A stretch of 64,000 nucleotides of DNA from a candidate division BRC1 bacterium ADurb.Bin183 (GCA_002070185.1 MWCT01000001.1:186001-250000), one strand, 5' to 3'. Shown: positions 9,070 to 17,564, numbered from the stretch's first letter. Notes: generated by a model not told the origin, from the letters alone. Numbers and translations are program-made.

Positions 9070-9857
9070 AAGAGCAAAAAAGGTTTCTTGTTGATGTGGG
9101 TATGAACGACCTGCCCCTCCCCATCAAAGTCTTATCGAAGGTTGAGCCGGAAGGGCAACACACTGTGGCTCAATTATCAATTGTGGCGCGCATTATGCGC
9201 GAATTTGAGCCTAGCTGGATTGACACGTTCATTAATATCGCTCATCAGCACCGCGGAAACATTGGGACAAAAACCGTCCGAGAAAATATCAAGGTCTATC
9301 TGAAGAAACTTCATGCCACCAGCGTTCGTGTGGCTTTTGATTACCCTTACTTTATTGAAAAAACGACCCCCGTTTCCCAAAAAAAATGCCTTGTGCAATA
9401 TCATTGCCGCTACGAAGCCAAAATTTCTTCTATCAAAGAAACCGCAAACGTTGTTTTCAAAATAATCGTTCCAGCCATCACAACCTATCCCATATCCTCC
9501 CGCGAACACCCGAAGAGTTTGTTTGGGCAGATTAGCAAAGTATCTATCGAAATCCAACCCAAAAAGGAAATATACGCGGAAGACCTTGTGGCTCTGGTAG
9601 ATAAATGCGCGCTGGCTCCGATTTATTCCTACCTTTCCCAAGAAGACCAAATGTTCCTTATTGAGAAAATTCATACAGAGCAAAAATCCAGCGTTGTGAT
9701 GACAAGCGAGATAAAGGACGCCTTGGTCCATAATAAAAATGTGGAATGGTATGATATTCAATGCGCCAATTATGGCATGTTGCATTCTTACAGCACAATG
9801 ATTAGCACCGAGAAAAGCAGCTGGATTCCCTTCGGCGGACAAAGCGAAGAGCCATAA
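9066..9857 (+). CDS. FolE2-like (GTP cyclohydrolase IB family) protein lacking active-site residues
   Basis: 263 residues, the size of FolE2/MptA, T-fold enzymes that open GTP for folate, queuosine or methanopterin synthesis. Family landmarks: QHTVAQLSI (31-39), HRGNIG, YPYFIEKTTPVSQKKCLVQY (93-112) and VPAITTYP (135-142). The metal site is lost: the usual LCPCSK reads TYPISS (141-145 region), so both Cys are gone; the GAHNQRS His segment reads SLFGQIS; the CELYALLKRPDE Glu segment reads CALAPIYSYLSQED; and ENFESIHNHSA reads ANYGMLHSYST. A GTP cyclohydrolase reaction is therefore unlikely. The ATG overlaps the upstream stop as ATGA, so translation is coupled to the acetate kinase paralogue. 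It may use the tunnelling T-fold to bind a purine or pterin. No folate or queuosine genes are nearby. Confidence 0.75.
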   Translation: MKEQKRFLVDVGMNDLPLPIKVLSKVEPEGQHTVAQLSIVARIMREFEPSWIDTFINIAHQHRGNIGTKTVRENIKVYLKKLHATSVRVAFDYPYFIEKTTPVSQKKCLVQYHCRYEAKISSIKETANVVFKIIVPAITTYPISSREHPKSLFGQISKVSIEIQPKKEIYAEDLVALVDKCALAPIYSYLSQEDQMFLIEKIHTEQKSSVVMTSEIKDALVHNKNVEWYDIQCANYGMLHSYSTMISTEKSSWIPFGGQSEEP

Positions 9858-9860
9858 ACC

Positions 9861-9903
9861 CTGCCAATTCCGCGGCTTCTGGCAGGCGCCCTCTAAAGGG
9901 GCG
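9861..9903. terminator. Two small hairpins between convergent genes
   Basis: Inverted repeats CTGCCA/TGGCAG (9861-9866 and 9880-9885) and CGCCC/GGGCG (9887-9891 and 9899-9903) lie in the 80-base gap between the converging FolE2-like and LarA-like genes. Neither is followed by a proper T run, so intrinsic termination is uncertain. Confidence 0.35.
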
Positions 9904-9937
9904 GACTATTAAATATCCTTAAACTATCACTCCGCTT

Positions 9938-11191
9938 TTATGGGACGATTTGCGGCACGGTGATGCTGCCGTCCATGAGGAAGAGGACGCGGGCGCCGGC
10001 GCCTTTGCGGCTCAGGGCGGCGTCTATGGCGGATTGCAGATTATCGAAGGGGCGGATGAAAATCTTATTCAGGGTTTCAGCGGGAAGGTCGGAGACCGCC
10101 CATATCTCCGCCCAAAGCCCGATCTCCGCCATTTTTGCCGCTTTGTGGTAGCCGAGTTTATACTCCCGTTCGATTTTTGCCAAGACATCTTCCAATCGTT
10201 CGCACGAGGAGAGCAATTTGTAGAAGGCGTCGTCGCCGATGCCCGTGCGGCATTTAGAGACGAGGATGAGGGTGCCGCCTTTTTTGAGCGCAAGTTTGCC
10301 GTTGTCGAGCGCTTTTTGCGACTGATATAAATCCACATCCATCGGATAGGGGGCAACGGAGACGACGATGTCCTCCTTTTGCGGGATGCCGACGACGAAT
10401 ACGCGGTTAGCCGCCTCGATGGATGCGTTCATGGAGGCGTTGATGTCGCCCGCCGCCGCAGCGTAAATGCGGCGCCGGCTATCGAGCACGATTTGAATCG
10501 AAAAAATCTTTTTGCCCCGAAGAGTCTTGAGCGCATCCACCATATCTTCGTGGACGGGGTTGCCATCAAGGACAAGGGAATTTGCTTCCGGCTTAAGGGC
10601 GTATTTATGATTCATGGCGATGGTTTTGAGGGAGGCGAGTCCGGGAAGAAATGATTTGCGTCCGCCGGTGTATCCGGCGAAATAATGCGGTTCGACCGAG
10701 CCGATGATGACAATGCGCTCCGCCTGCATTGCCCGTTTATTGACCCACATCTCCGTGCCGTTGGAGGATGTGCCGATGAACTGCATCTCGTCCTCTTTGC
10801 GGGCGTCGTGGACAAAGATGCGGTCGGCGCGTCTGAGCGTTTGGAGGTGTCTGCCGAAGATGAATTTGTATTCCTCCTCCGTGGGGGCGCGATGGGCGCC
10901 GGTGGCGATGATGAAATCGCAGTCAAAGCCGGTTATGTCCCGTTCAATAATATCCAGCGCTTTGGCGGTTGGCGTGGGGCGCGTGCCGTCGTTGACGATG
11001 AAGAGCGTTTTGCCGCCGCCGGAGAGAAACTCGGAAAATGTCGGAGATTCTAACGGATGCGCAAGGGCGTTTCGGAGCGTTTCCTCCTCGTCGCCGCATT
11101 CAACGGGGTTGGGGTGGATGACGCCGGCGATGCTGTTTTTTTCCAAATGGACAGATATTTCATTTTGACCGTATGGCACTTTGATTTCCAT
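9938..11191 (-). CDS. LarA family protein (nickel-pincer racemase/epimerase type)
   Basis: 417 residues of the DUF2088/LarA family, of which lactate racemase is the founder. Catalytic and cofactor residues are visible: H100 in ATGAHR (LarA H108), H169 in EPHYFAGY (H174), K179 in GGRKSFLPG (K184, which carries the nickel-pincer nucleotide) and H195 (H200). All four are kept, so an active racemase or epimerase of a 2-hydroxy acid is likely, but the substrate within this family varies widely. The cofactor-making genes larB, larC and larE are not in the window and would have to be elsewhere. The ATG follows AAAGGAGAAG located inside the end of the upstream flavoprotein gene, and the two genes are directly adjacent. 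Confidence 0.85.
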   Translation of the reverse strand: MEIKVPYGQNEISVHLEKNSIAGVIHPNPVECGDEEETLRNALAHPLESPTFSEFLSGGGKTLFIVNDGTRPTPTAKALDIIERDITGFDCDFIIATGAHRAPTEEEYKFIFGRHLQTLRRADRIFVHDARKEDEMQFIGTSSNGTEMWVNKRAMQAERIVIIGSVEPHYFAGYTGGRKSFLPGLASLKTIAMNHKYALKPEANSLVLDGNPVHEDMVDALKTLRGKKIFSIQIVLDSRRRIYAAAAGDINASMNASIEAANRVFVVGIPQKEDIVVSVAPYPMDVDLYQSQKALDNGKLALKKGGTLILVSKCRTGIGDDAFYKLLSSCERLEDVLAKIEREYKLGYHKAAKMAEIGLWAEIWAVSDLPAETLNKIFIRPFDNLQSAIDAALSRKGAGARVLFLMDGSITVPQIVP

Positions 11192-12484
11192 TTAATCTTC
11201 TCCTTTGCAATCGGATGAGGGCTGCGGTCGGGCGCAGACGGAGCGTCCAGCGAGCCAGCCGGTCGAGAAAGCGGCTTGCAGATTAAAGCCGCCGGTGTCG
11301 CCGTCAATATCAAGAATCTCGCCTGCGAAGTAAAGATTTTCCACGATACGGGAGGACATGGTATTGGGATTGACCTCTCGCGTATCAACGCCGCCGGCGG
11401 TGATGAGCGCCTCCTCGAAGGGTCTGTGGTTTATGATGTCGAGGGAAAAATCCATGAGCCAATCGCGAAGGCGTTTTTGCTCCGTTGGGGTAATCTGGTT
11501 TGATGTTTTTTTGAGGGGGATGCCGGTCTGGGCGGCGCAGACGGGAATCAACGCGCTCGGCAGGAGCCCCTTAAGCGCCGAAAGAAACGGCTGTTTTCCG
11601 AATTTTTCCATATCGCGCAGGAGGCGCGCTTTGAGTTTTTCCTCGTCGAGAGCGGGCTTTAAGTCAATGGAGATGCGCACTTTTTCGCCCATGCGAAGGG
11701 CGTCCACGATTCGACGGCTGAAGGCGAGGATGATGGGACCGGAAACGCCGGAGGGCGTGAATTCCAATTCGCCGAAAGCCTCGAGGCGTTTTTTTCCGTT
11801 GATAAAAACGCGGGCGGCAACATTGCGCAGGGCAAGTCCCGCAAGGCGCTCGGCAACGTTTCCCGCCGTTTCCAGCGGCACGAGCGCGGGTCTGATGGGA
11901 ATGATGGAATGCCCAGCTTCCTGCGCCATGCGGTAGCCGTCGCCTGTGGAGCCTGTGGCGGGATAGGAAGCCCCGCCCGTTGCGAGAATGACGGCATCGG
12001 CGGGGATAAAGCGCTCTCCGCGGGAGGCGGACAAATCCAGTTCCGCGCCTTTGATGCGTCCGTTTTCTATCACAATTTTTTTGACCGGCGACTGCGTCTG
12101 AATTTTAACGCCGCATTTATGCGCCCAGCGGATTAAGGCATCCACGATATCCTGCGCCCTGTTTTCTGCGGGGAAGACCCGCCCGCCCCGCTCGATGACG
12201 GTCGGGATGTTTAACGTCTCAAAGAATGCGATGAGTTCGGAAGAAAAGAAGCGGGCAAATGCCGGACGGAGGAATTTTTTGCCCGCGCCAAAGCGGTCAA
12301 GGAATTCCGCCAACGGCAGTGTGTTGGTGAAGTTGCAGCGCCCTTTGCCGGTGATGCGCAGTTTTCTTGCGGGACGTTCCATTTTTTCAAGGAGCAAAGT
12401 CTTTGCGCCGCCGAGCGCGGCTTGCCCTGCCGCCATGAGCCCCGCCGCTCCCGCTCCGATAACGATGACTTGGAGAGAGGACAT
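11192..12484 (-). CDS. FAD-dependent oxidoreductase, HI0933/BaiN family
   Basis: 430 residues. The N-terminal dinucleotide fold GAGAAGLMAAGQAALGGA and the family signature KLRITGKGRCNFTNT (residues about 40-56) are diagnostic of the HI0933/BaiN flavoproteins. A second conserved block ATGGASYPATGSTGDGY is near 165, and the C-terminal EILDIDGDTGGFNLQAAFSTG closes the FAD site. Members are annotated as aminoacetone oxidase, bile-acid reductase or similar, but for most the physiological substrate is unknown. It is transcribed just ahead of the LarA-like gene with no gap, so the two are probably co-transcribed. No signal peptide. Confidence 0.85.
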   Translation of the reverse strand: MSSLQVIVIGAGAAGLMAAGQAALGGAKTLLLEKMERPARKLRITGKGRCNFTNTLPLAEFLDRFGAGKKFLRPAFARFFSSELIAFFETLNIPTVIERGGRVFPAENRAQDIVDALIRWAHKCGVKIQTQSPVKKIVIENGRIKGAELDLSASRGERFIPADAVILATGGASYPATGSTGDGYRMAQEAGHSIIPIRPALVPLETAGNVAERLAGLALRNVAARVFINGKKRLEAFGELEFTPSGVSGPIILAFSRRIVDALRMGEKVRISIDLKPALDEEKLKARLLRDMEKFGKQPFLSALKGLLPSALIPVCAAQTGIPLKKTSNQITPTEQKRLRDWLMDFSLDIINHRPFEEALITAGGVDTREVNPNTMSSRIVENLYFAGEILDIDGDTGGFNLQAAFSTGWLAGRSVCARPQPSSDCKGED

Positions 12485-12534
12485 TTTTCTTGCGCCTGTT
12501 GCATTCTATCATGAAAGCAGATTCGCGTTTTTCA

Positions 12535-13386
12535 TCAAGTGGCAACTCGCGGATAGAGCCAGCCGCCCAATATCACAAGAAGGGTTGTGGCGGCAATAAG
12601 GATGCCAAAGTCGGATATCAAACCATACTGGCTTGCGCCGCCGGCAAGCATCATTGCCCGCAGGGCATCCACTTGGTATGTTAATGGGTTAATGTGGGAG
12701 AGGACCTTTAGCCAATTTGGCATAATGGTGATGGGGTAGATGGCGTTGCTTGTGAAGAAAAGGGGCATGGTTATCATCTGCCCGATGCCCATAAACCGTT
12801 CCCGGCTTTTGACTATGCAGGCGATGATAAGGGAGAGGGTGGAAAAAAGGGCGGCGCTTATTAACAACACCAGCAGCACGCCTGCCAGCGCAAACGGATG
12901 CCACTTTAATTTCACATCCAATAAAGCGCAAAGGGCGTATATGAAAAAACCCAGAGTCAGGCATCGAACCCCAGCGGCAAGCGCCTTGCCCAGCACCAGC
13001 GCCGTTCGAGGCGTCGGGCTGGCAAGGAGTTTTTGCACAATGCCCAAGTCGCGCTCCCAGATGACCGCAATCCCGTAAAAGATGGCGACAAAAAGCACGC
13101 ACTGCGCCAGAATGCCCGGCGCCATAAAGTCAATATAACGCATATCGCCTGTCGGGATTGCCCGCATTCGCGTGAAAACCTGACCAAACACCAAAAGCCA
13201 GAGCGTCGGCTGAACGGCGCGCGTGAACAACTCGGTGGGGTCGTGCAATAATTTGCGCGCTTCCAGTTCCGCAATGACAACGGTCTTTTTTACAAACCTG
13301 ATAATGGCAGTAAATCCAAAACTGGCGCACGGGCGTTTCGTTTCAACCGAGCCGCTGAGCCGTGCGCCTTGTTCTTGAAGTATCAC
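12535..13386 (-). CDS. ABC-2 type exporter permease
   Basis: 283 residues with six predicted membrane helices and the family N-terminal motif KLLHDPTELFTRAVQPTLWLLVFGQ-like segment of daunorubicin/nodulation exporters, followed by TSNAIYPITIMPNWLKVLSHINPLTYQVDALR, the conserved ABC-2 C-terminal block. I use the GTG at 13386 because GGAGG (13395-13399) stands 8 bases before it; an ATG at 13422 and a more distant one at 13458 exist but lack such a site. The start lies inside the 3' end of the ATPase gene (44-base overlap), so the two are translationally coupled. Cargo unknown. Confidence 0.85.
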   Translation of the reverse strand: MILQEQGARLSGSVETKRPCASFGFTAIIRFVKKTVVIAELEARKLLHDPTELFTRAVQPTLWLLVFGQVFTRMRAIPTGDMRYIDFMAPGILAQCVLFVAIFYGIAVIWERDLGIVQKLLASPTPRTALVLGKALAAGVRCLTLGFFIYALCALLDVKLKWHPFALAGVLLVLLISAALFSTLSLIIACIVKSRERFMGIGQMITMPLFFTSNAIYPITIMPNWLKVLSHINPLTYQVDALRAMMLAGGASQYGLISDFGILIAATTLLVILGGWLYPRVAT

Positions 13387-14146
13387 GAAAAGTTCCTCCG
13401 CTATCCAGACTGTTTCCGGCATAATGGACAAAAACATCATCCAGCGTGGCGTTTTCATCTCCGAGAGACGCCTTGAGGTCTGCGGGCGCGCCTACGTTAA
13501 CCACATTGCCCAGATGCATAATTGCCACGCGGTTGCACATGCTGTCCGCTTCCTCCATGAAGTGCGTGGTTAAAAAGATGGTTGTGCCAAAATCTGTCCG
13601 CAATCGCTCGATGAGCTCCCAGACGGCTTTGCGCGCGACGGGGTCAAGTCCGACGGTCGGTTCGTCAAGGAATAAAATAGACGGATGATGCAGCGTGGAT
13701 TGGGCAATCTCCAGCCGCCGAATCATTCCGCCGGAATAAGTCCTCACCAGTTTATCCGCAGCGTCGGCAAGCCCCATGAGATTCAAAGCGATGCGGATTC
13801 GTTCCGCGCGTTCAGAGCGGGGAATATCGTAAAGCTTGGCAAAGACCAGCAGGTTTTCATAACCTGTCAAAGAGCCGTCGGCGGAAAGCAGTTGCGGCAC
13901 ATAGCCGATAAAACGGCGCACATCGCAAGAGGCGCGGGCGATGTCAAATCCGCAAACGCGAGCCTTGCCCGATGTGGGCGGCAACAACGTAATCAACATT
14001 TTGATAAGCGTGGATTTGCCCGCTCCGTTTGGACCCAAAAGACCGAAAACCTCGCCCGCCTTGACCTGAATGGTTAAGGAGTTAACCGCCGTCAGGGCGC
14101 CAAAACAACGCGTGAGAGATGTTGTTTCTATGACAATATCTGACAT
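13343..14146 (-). CDS. ABC exporter ATP-binding protein (DrrA-like)
   Basis: 267 residues. Walker A GPNGAGKST near residue 40, ABC signature YSGGMIRRLEIAQ near 140, Walker B ILFLDEPTVGLDP near 160 and the switch His in TTHFMEEAD are all intact. The C-terminus LDDVFVHYAG is typical of DrrA/CcmA-type drug or lipid exporters. It pairs with the overlapping downstream permease to form a half-transporter dimer that exports an unknown substrate across the inner membrane. ATG follows AAGGG. Confidence 0.9.
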   Translation of the reverse strand: MSDIVIETTSLTRCFGALTAVNSLTIQVKAGEVFGLLGPNGAGKSTLIKMLITLLPPTSGKARVCGFDIARASCDVRRFIGYVPQLLSADGSLTGYENLLVFAKLYDIPRSERAERIRIALNLMGLADAADKLVRTYSGGMIRRLEIAQSTLHHPSILFLDEPTVGLDPVARKAVWELIERLRTDFGTTIFLTTHFMEEADSMCNRVAIMHLGNVVNVGAPADLKASLGDENATLDDVFVHYAGNSLDSGGTFRDTSRTRRTAQRLG

Positions 14147-14180
14147 CTAAAGAGACCCTTAAAAGATTGATTGCACAGTA

Positions 14181-14210
14181 TTTTTAAAAGCGCCGCTCGC
14201 TTTTTAAAAA
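14181..14210 (-). terminator. Probable terminator after the TRAP transporter operon
   Basis: Hairpin with arms AAAAGCG and CGCTTTT around CCGCT, flanked by T and A runs on both sides, 107 bases after the stop of the TRAP large permease. Read on the minus strand it ends in T-rich sequence. The symmetric A/T flanks would allow termination in either direction. Confidence 0.5.
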
Positions 14211-14316
14211 AAATATATCCAATTACAAAAAAACTTTTTTATCGCAGAAACAAAAACAAGTTTGTGTGTATTCAATGGATGTCAAGGCGTCAATTGCTTT
14301 TCTTTGACCGATGAAA

Positions 14317-15624
14317 CTACCTAACCAGATTCGCCAGCATCAGCACCATGTAGGCGGGGATGAGCATCAAAAGAATCAGCGTGATAATGTATGCCGGGAG
14401 AAAATACATAGAGCCTTTATAGACCTGACCGATGCTGATATCTTTGGACATTCCGGACACAATAAAGCAGCAAATCGCCACCGGCGGCGTGATCGCCCCC
14501 ATCGTTGTGATGAGCGTGATAACGACGCCGAACCAGACGGGGTCGTATCCCATCTGCTTTACCAGTTCAAAAAATATGGGGAGCGAGATTAATAAAAAAG
14601 CCAGCGCATCCATGATGCATCCCCCTATGGCGTAGCAGACGAGCATCAAAACCAGCACCACCCAACTGGGCAGCGCCAAGCCGCCAATCCACTGCGCCGA
14701 TTCAGAGGGCAGCCGTGTGAGCGCCATGAATCGCCCAAAGATGGTTGCGCCAGCCACAATCATGAACACCATGCATGAAATCCTTAACGTGTCCTCGACC
14801 GCCGCCTTGAATTTTTTCCACGGCAGTTTGCGCCGGATAAGGCAGAGAATCAACCCGAGAAAACTGCTTGCCGCGGCGGCTTCCGTTGCCGTGACCACGC
14901 CCGAAAGGAGCGCAATCATGATAGCGGCAAAAAGGATTAAGATATCCAGAACCTCCGGCAACGCCCTGATTTTTTGCGACCACGTGGTCTGCTCCCCTTT
15001 AGGTCCCCATTCAGGGTGCCGCGTGCAGATGGCAAGGATAGTGAGCATCATTAAGACCGTCAAAACCAGACCGGGGATCAGCGTCCCGAAAAAGAGTTTG
15101 CTGATGGACTGTCCCGTATAAAGCCCATAGACCACAAGCACGATGCTGGGGGGGATCATAACGCCAAGAGTGGAGCCGGCAGCCACCGCGCCGCCCATCA
15201 GGCAGGGATGGTATTTGTATTTTTTCATAGAGGGAATAGCCACAGCGGTCATCGTTGCCGCCGTTGCCGTGTTCGAACCGCAGATGGCGGAAAAACCCGA
15301 GCAAGCCATAACTGTGGAAACGGCGACGCCGCCCCTCCAATGCCCGAACCAGATATGCGCGGCGCGATAAAGCCTGTCGCTCAAACCCGCATGGAAGATG
15401 AATTCGCCCAGAAGGATGAACATCGGAATGACCGTGAAGCCGTAACCGGAAAAGGTTGCCCAGAGGTCTGTTCCCAAAAGGGTCATGGCGGATTTCCATG
15501 ATGAGGCAAACACAATCCCGATAAAGCCCACAATAGCCATGATAAAACTGGCGGGCACGCGCAGGGCAAACATCGCCAGCAGCAAGACGATGATGCCGAG
15601 TAAGCCGAGGGCGGGACCGGTCAT
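14317..15624 (-). CDS. TRAP transporter large permease (DctM type)
   Basis: 435 residues, about 12 membrane helices, full length for DctM. Conserved elements include ILLGEFIFHAGLSDRLYRAA, the CGSNTATAATMTAVAIPSMKKY loop, GGAVAAGSTLGVMIPPSI and the C-terminal GAITPPVAICCFIVSGM. It is the ion-coupled channel subunit of a tripartite ATP-independent periplasmic transporter, which imports organic acids or related solutes using Na+ or H+ gradients. Its ATG overlaps the stop of the small permease gene by four bases (ATGA). Last gene of the dctP-dctQ-dctM order on the minus strand. Confidence 0.93.
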   Translation of the reverse strand: MTGPALGLLGIIVLLLAMFALRVPASFIMAIVGFIGIVFASSWKSAMTLLGTDLWATFSGYGFTVIPMFILLGEFIFHAGLSDRLYRAAHIWFGHWRGGVAVSTVMACSGFSAICGSNTATAATMTAVAIPSMKKYKYHPCLMGGAVAAGSTLGVMIPPSIVLVVYGLYTGQSISKLFFGTLIPGLVLTVLMMLTILAICTRHPEWGPKGEQTTWSQKIRALPEVLDILILFAAIMIALLSGVVTATEAAAASSFLGLILCLIRRKLPWKKFKAAVEDTLRISCMVFMIVAGATIFGRFMALTRLPSESAQWIGGLALPSWVVLVLMLVCYAIGGCIMDALAFLLISLPIFFELVKQMGYDPVWFGVVITLITTMGAITPPVAICCFIVSGMSKDISIGQVYKGSMYFLPAYIITLILLMLIPAYMVLMLANLVR

Positions 15625-16115
15625 GAAGAGTCTTCCCCCTCCCCCCAGAATATAGTTCCAAGGAAATCAATTAAAAGGGAAATCGCCATGACGGCAAATC
15701 CGAGCGCCACAGCGTAAACAAAAGGATAATAGATAATTTTGAGCGTTTCGGAGACCTCTTCTTTTCGTTTGAGCACTCTCCCGGATTCAAATATCGCATA
15801 CGCCGCAAGAGATGAGAAAGCCATTACGAGGAGATAGCTGGCGGCATCCACAAATCTTTTCAGGAGCGGGGGATACTTTCGGCTGAAGAGGTCAACCATC
15901 ACATGTTCTTTTTTGACTTGGGTATAGCCGAGGGCAAAGGCGGCGACGATTGCCCCGAGGAATCCCACCATTTCATACGTTCCGCTGTAGGGAAATCCAA
16001 AAAGCCTCATGATAACATTGCCGGCAGCCAAAAGCATGAGCGCAATCACGGACACACCGGCAAATATAGCAAGAACACCTGTTAAGATACGATTTAATTT
16101 TTCAAGCGCATTCAT
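15621..16115 (-). CDS. TRAP transporter small permease (DctQ type)
   Basis: 164 residues from the ATG at 16115; a TTG nine codons upstream is the only alternative and neither has a strong ribosome-binding site. Four membrane segments, with the family motif RYPYSGTYEMVGFLGA-like FGFPYSGTYEMVGFLGA after helix 1 and the cytoplasmic loop KKEHVMVDLFSRKYPP. DctQ packs against DctM and docks the substrate-binding protein. It sits between the binding protein gene and DctM. Confidence 0.9.
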   Translation of the reverse strand: MNALEKLNRILTGVLAIFAGVSVIALMLLAAGNVIMRLFGFPYSGTYEMVGFLGAIVAAFALGYTQVKKEHVMVDLFSRKYPPLLKRFVDAASYLLVMAFSSLAAYAIFESGRVLKRKEEVSETLKIIYYPFVYAVALGFAVMAISLLIDFLGTIFWGEGEDSS

Positions 16116-16183
16116 AAAAACAGACGGAAATTTCAATCGCAATCAAAGCGCCATAAAAAAGATTAAGGCTGGAGGGCGATTAA

Positions 16184-17338
16184 TTATTCCTTTTTGAATT
16201 GCTCCTCATATTTGGTTTTCAAAGCCTGCACATCGGCGAGAATCTCCTCTGCGGGAAGCCCCTTTTCTTTAATCCGTTTGGCATATTCGTCAATCATTGG
16301 CTGCAATAATTTTTTAATCTCCGCCTTTTCCGCGGGGGTGAATTCGTAAATCTTCAAAGGCTCGCCATCCTGCGTTCCGCACCATTCCAGAGCGTCGAGA
16401 ACATGGTTGTCCACATAATCCGCCGTCCATTCCATCTGCGCGCGGCTCATGTCGTCAATCACCGCTTTGACGTGGTTCGGCAGCTCATCCCATGTCTCTT
16501 TGTTCATCACGACGGCAAAGGAAATGACGTTTAAATCCTCTTTTGTGACATGGCGGCAATAGGCAAAAAAGTTGAAGTCTTTTAAAATCTCCAGCGATGA
16601 AATGATTCCCTTCACAACCCCTTTTTGAATGGCGTCCGGAGTTTCGGATTGAGGCATAGCAACGGGGACGCCTCCGAGTCGTTTGAGCACATCGGCGCCT
16701 GTGCCGGAGACGCGCAGTTCCATGCCTTTAAAATCGGCAAGTTTTTGCAACGGTTTTGAGCTCATGATATTGGCGGGCGGGCAGGTGAAAACGGTCAGGA
16801 TTTTCACATCCTCGAATTCTTTCGGTTTGTATTTTTCAAACAGGTCAAAAAGGACGCTGGAGGCGACTTTAGAGCTGCTAAATCCAAGCGGGAGGTCAAC
16901 CGATTCGGAAAGGGGGAAGCGACCGGGCTGGTAGCTCATAGCAAAGCATCCGATATCCGCCAAGCCGGAAACCACGCCGTCATACATGTTTTTAGGACCG
17001 AGAAGCGTTCCGCCGGGGAAGGTCTGCACCTCAACTTCCGACCCCAGCCGATTTTCGAGTTCGGTTTTCCAGTGCTCCATCTGAACGCAGGGAAAGGTGG
17101 AGGCGGGAGGGAAGTTGGCGTATTTAAGAACGATTTTCCCTGTTTTGACTTTTTTGGCGGCGGGCGTTGCGGGAGTCGCCGGAGCCGCGGGGGCGGCTGG
17201 GCTGGCATCTGGCTTTGAAGCGGGGGTGATTTTTGCTTCTGCCGCCGGAGCCGTATCGGCTGTTTTTGTTGCGGGCGTTTGCGCCATTGCCGCGCAAACC
17301 ATTAAAATCAAAACCAAAATGATTCCCAATCGGTTCAT
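16184..17338 (-). CDS. TRAP transporter substrate-binding protein (DctP type) with Ala/Pro-rich N-terminal linker
   Basis: 384 residues. A signal peptide (about 1-19) is followed by roughly 45 residues rich in Ala, Pro, Thr and Lys (20-65) before the DctP fold begins at KIVLKYANFPP. Fold landmarks: LENRLGSEVEVQTFPGGTL, MYDGVVSGLADIG, and MELRVSGTGADVLKRLGG, which contains the conserved substrate-carboxylate Arg. Periplasmic receptor for the DctQM permease. The Ala/Pro linker is uncommon; it may act as a tether, since the signal region has a Cys (LMVCAAMA) though not a good lipobox. ATG follows GGGAGGG at suitable spacing. Ligand unknown. Confidence 0.9.
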   Translation of the reverse strand: MNRLGIILVLILMVCAAMAQTPATKTADTAPAAEAKITPASKPDASPAAPAAPATPATPAAKKVKTGKIVLKYANFPPASTFPCVQMEHWKTELENRLGSEVEVQTFPGGTLLGPKNMYDGVVSGLADIGCFAMSYQPGRFPLSESVDLPLGFSSSKVASSVLFDLFEKYKPKEFEDVKILTVFTCPPANIMSSKPLQKLADFKGMELRVSGTGADVLKRLGGVPVAMPQSETPDAIQKGVVKGIISSLEILKDFNFFAYCRHVTKEDLNVISFAVVMNKETWDELPNHVKAVIDDMSRAQMEWTADYVDNHVLDALEWCGTQDGEPLKIYEFTPAEKAEIKKLLQPMIDEYAKRIKEKGLPAEEILADVQALKTKYEEQFKKE

Positions 17339-17401
17339 TATTCAACCCTCCCATTAAAACAATTCATAAGCTTTCCATAGAAAATGCCTTTCGGGCTTGT
17401 C

Positions 17402-17459
17402 AAACGTTTATTCAAATAATGTGTCAGCCGGCGCGCCGGTGCGCCGGCGTCAACGTTTG
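17402..17459. repeat. Nested inverted repeats upstream of the TRAP operon
   Basis: An 8-base perfect stem GCCGGCGC/GCGCCGGC (17427-17434, 17441-17448; loop GCCGGT) is enclosed by AAACGTTT (17402-17409) and AACGTTTG (17452-17459). It stands 64-120 bases before the dctP start and after the terminator of the amidase gene. No T run follows, so it could be an operator or a transcript hairpin rather than a terminator. Confidence 0.4.
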
Positions 17460-17522
17460 GGGCGGATGTTCGCGCTTGCGCCCGCAATCGGCATAGCCGT
17501 CTTAATCGAAAATCGGTTAACC

Positions 17523-17564
17523 AAAAAAATACCCCGCGTCGTCCGCGATAGACGCGCGCGGGGC
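17523..17564 (-). terminator. Intrinsic terminator of the amidase gene
   Basis: On the minus strand a G+C-rich hairpin (17532-17563, arms CCCCGCGCGCGTC and GACGACGCGGGG around a short loop) is followed by TATTTTTTTGG. It begins 28 bases after the amidase stop codon, so the amidase-side transcription unit ends here. Confidence 0.8.
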
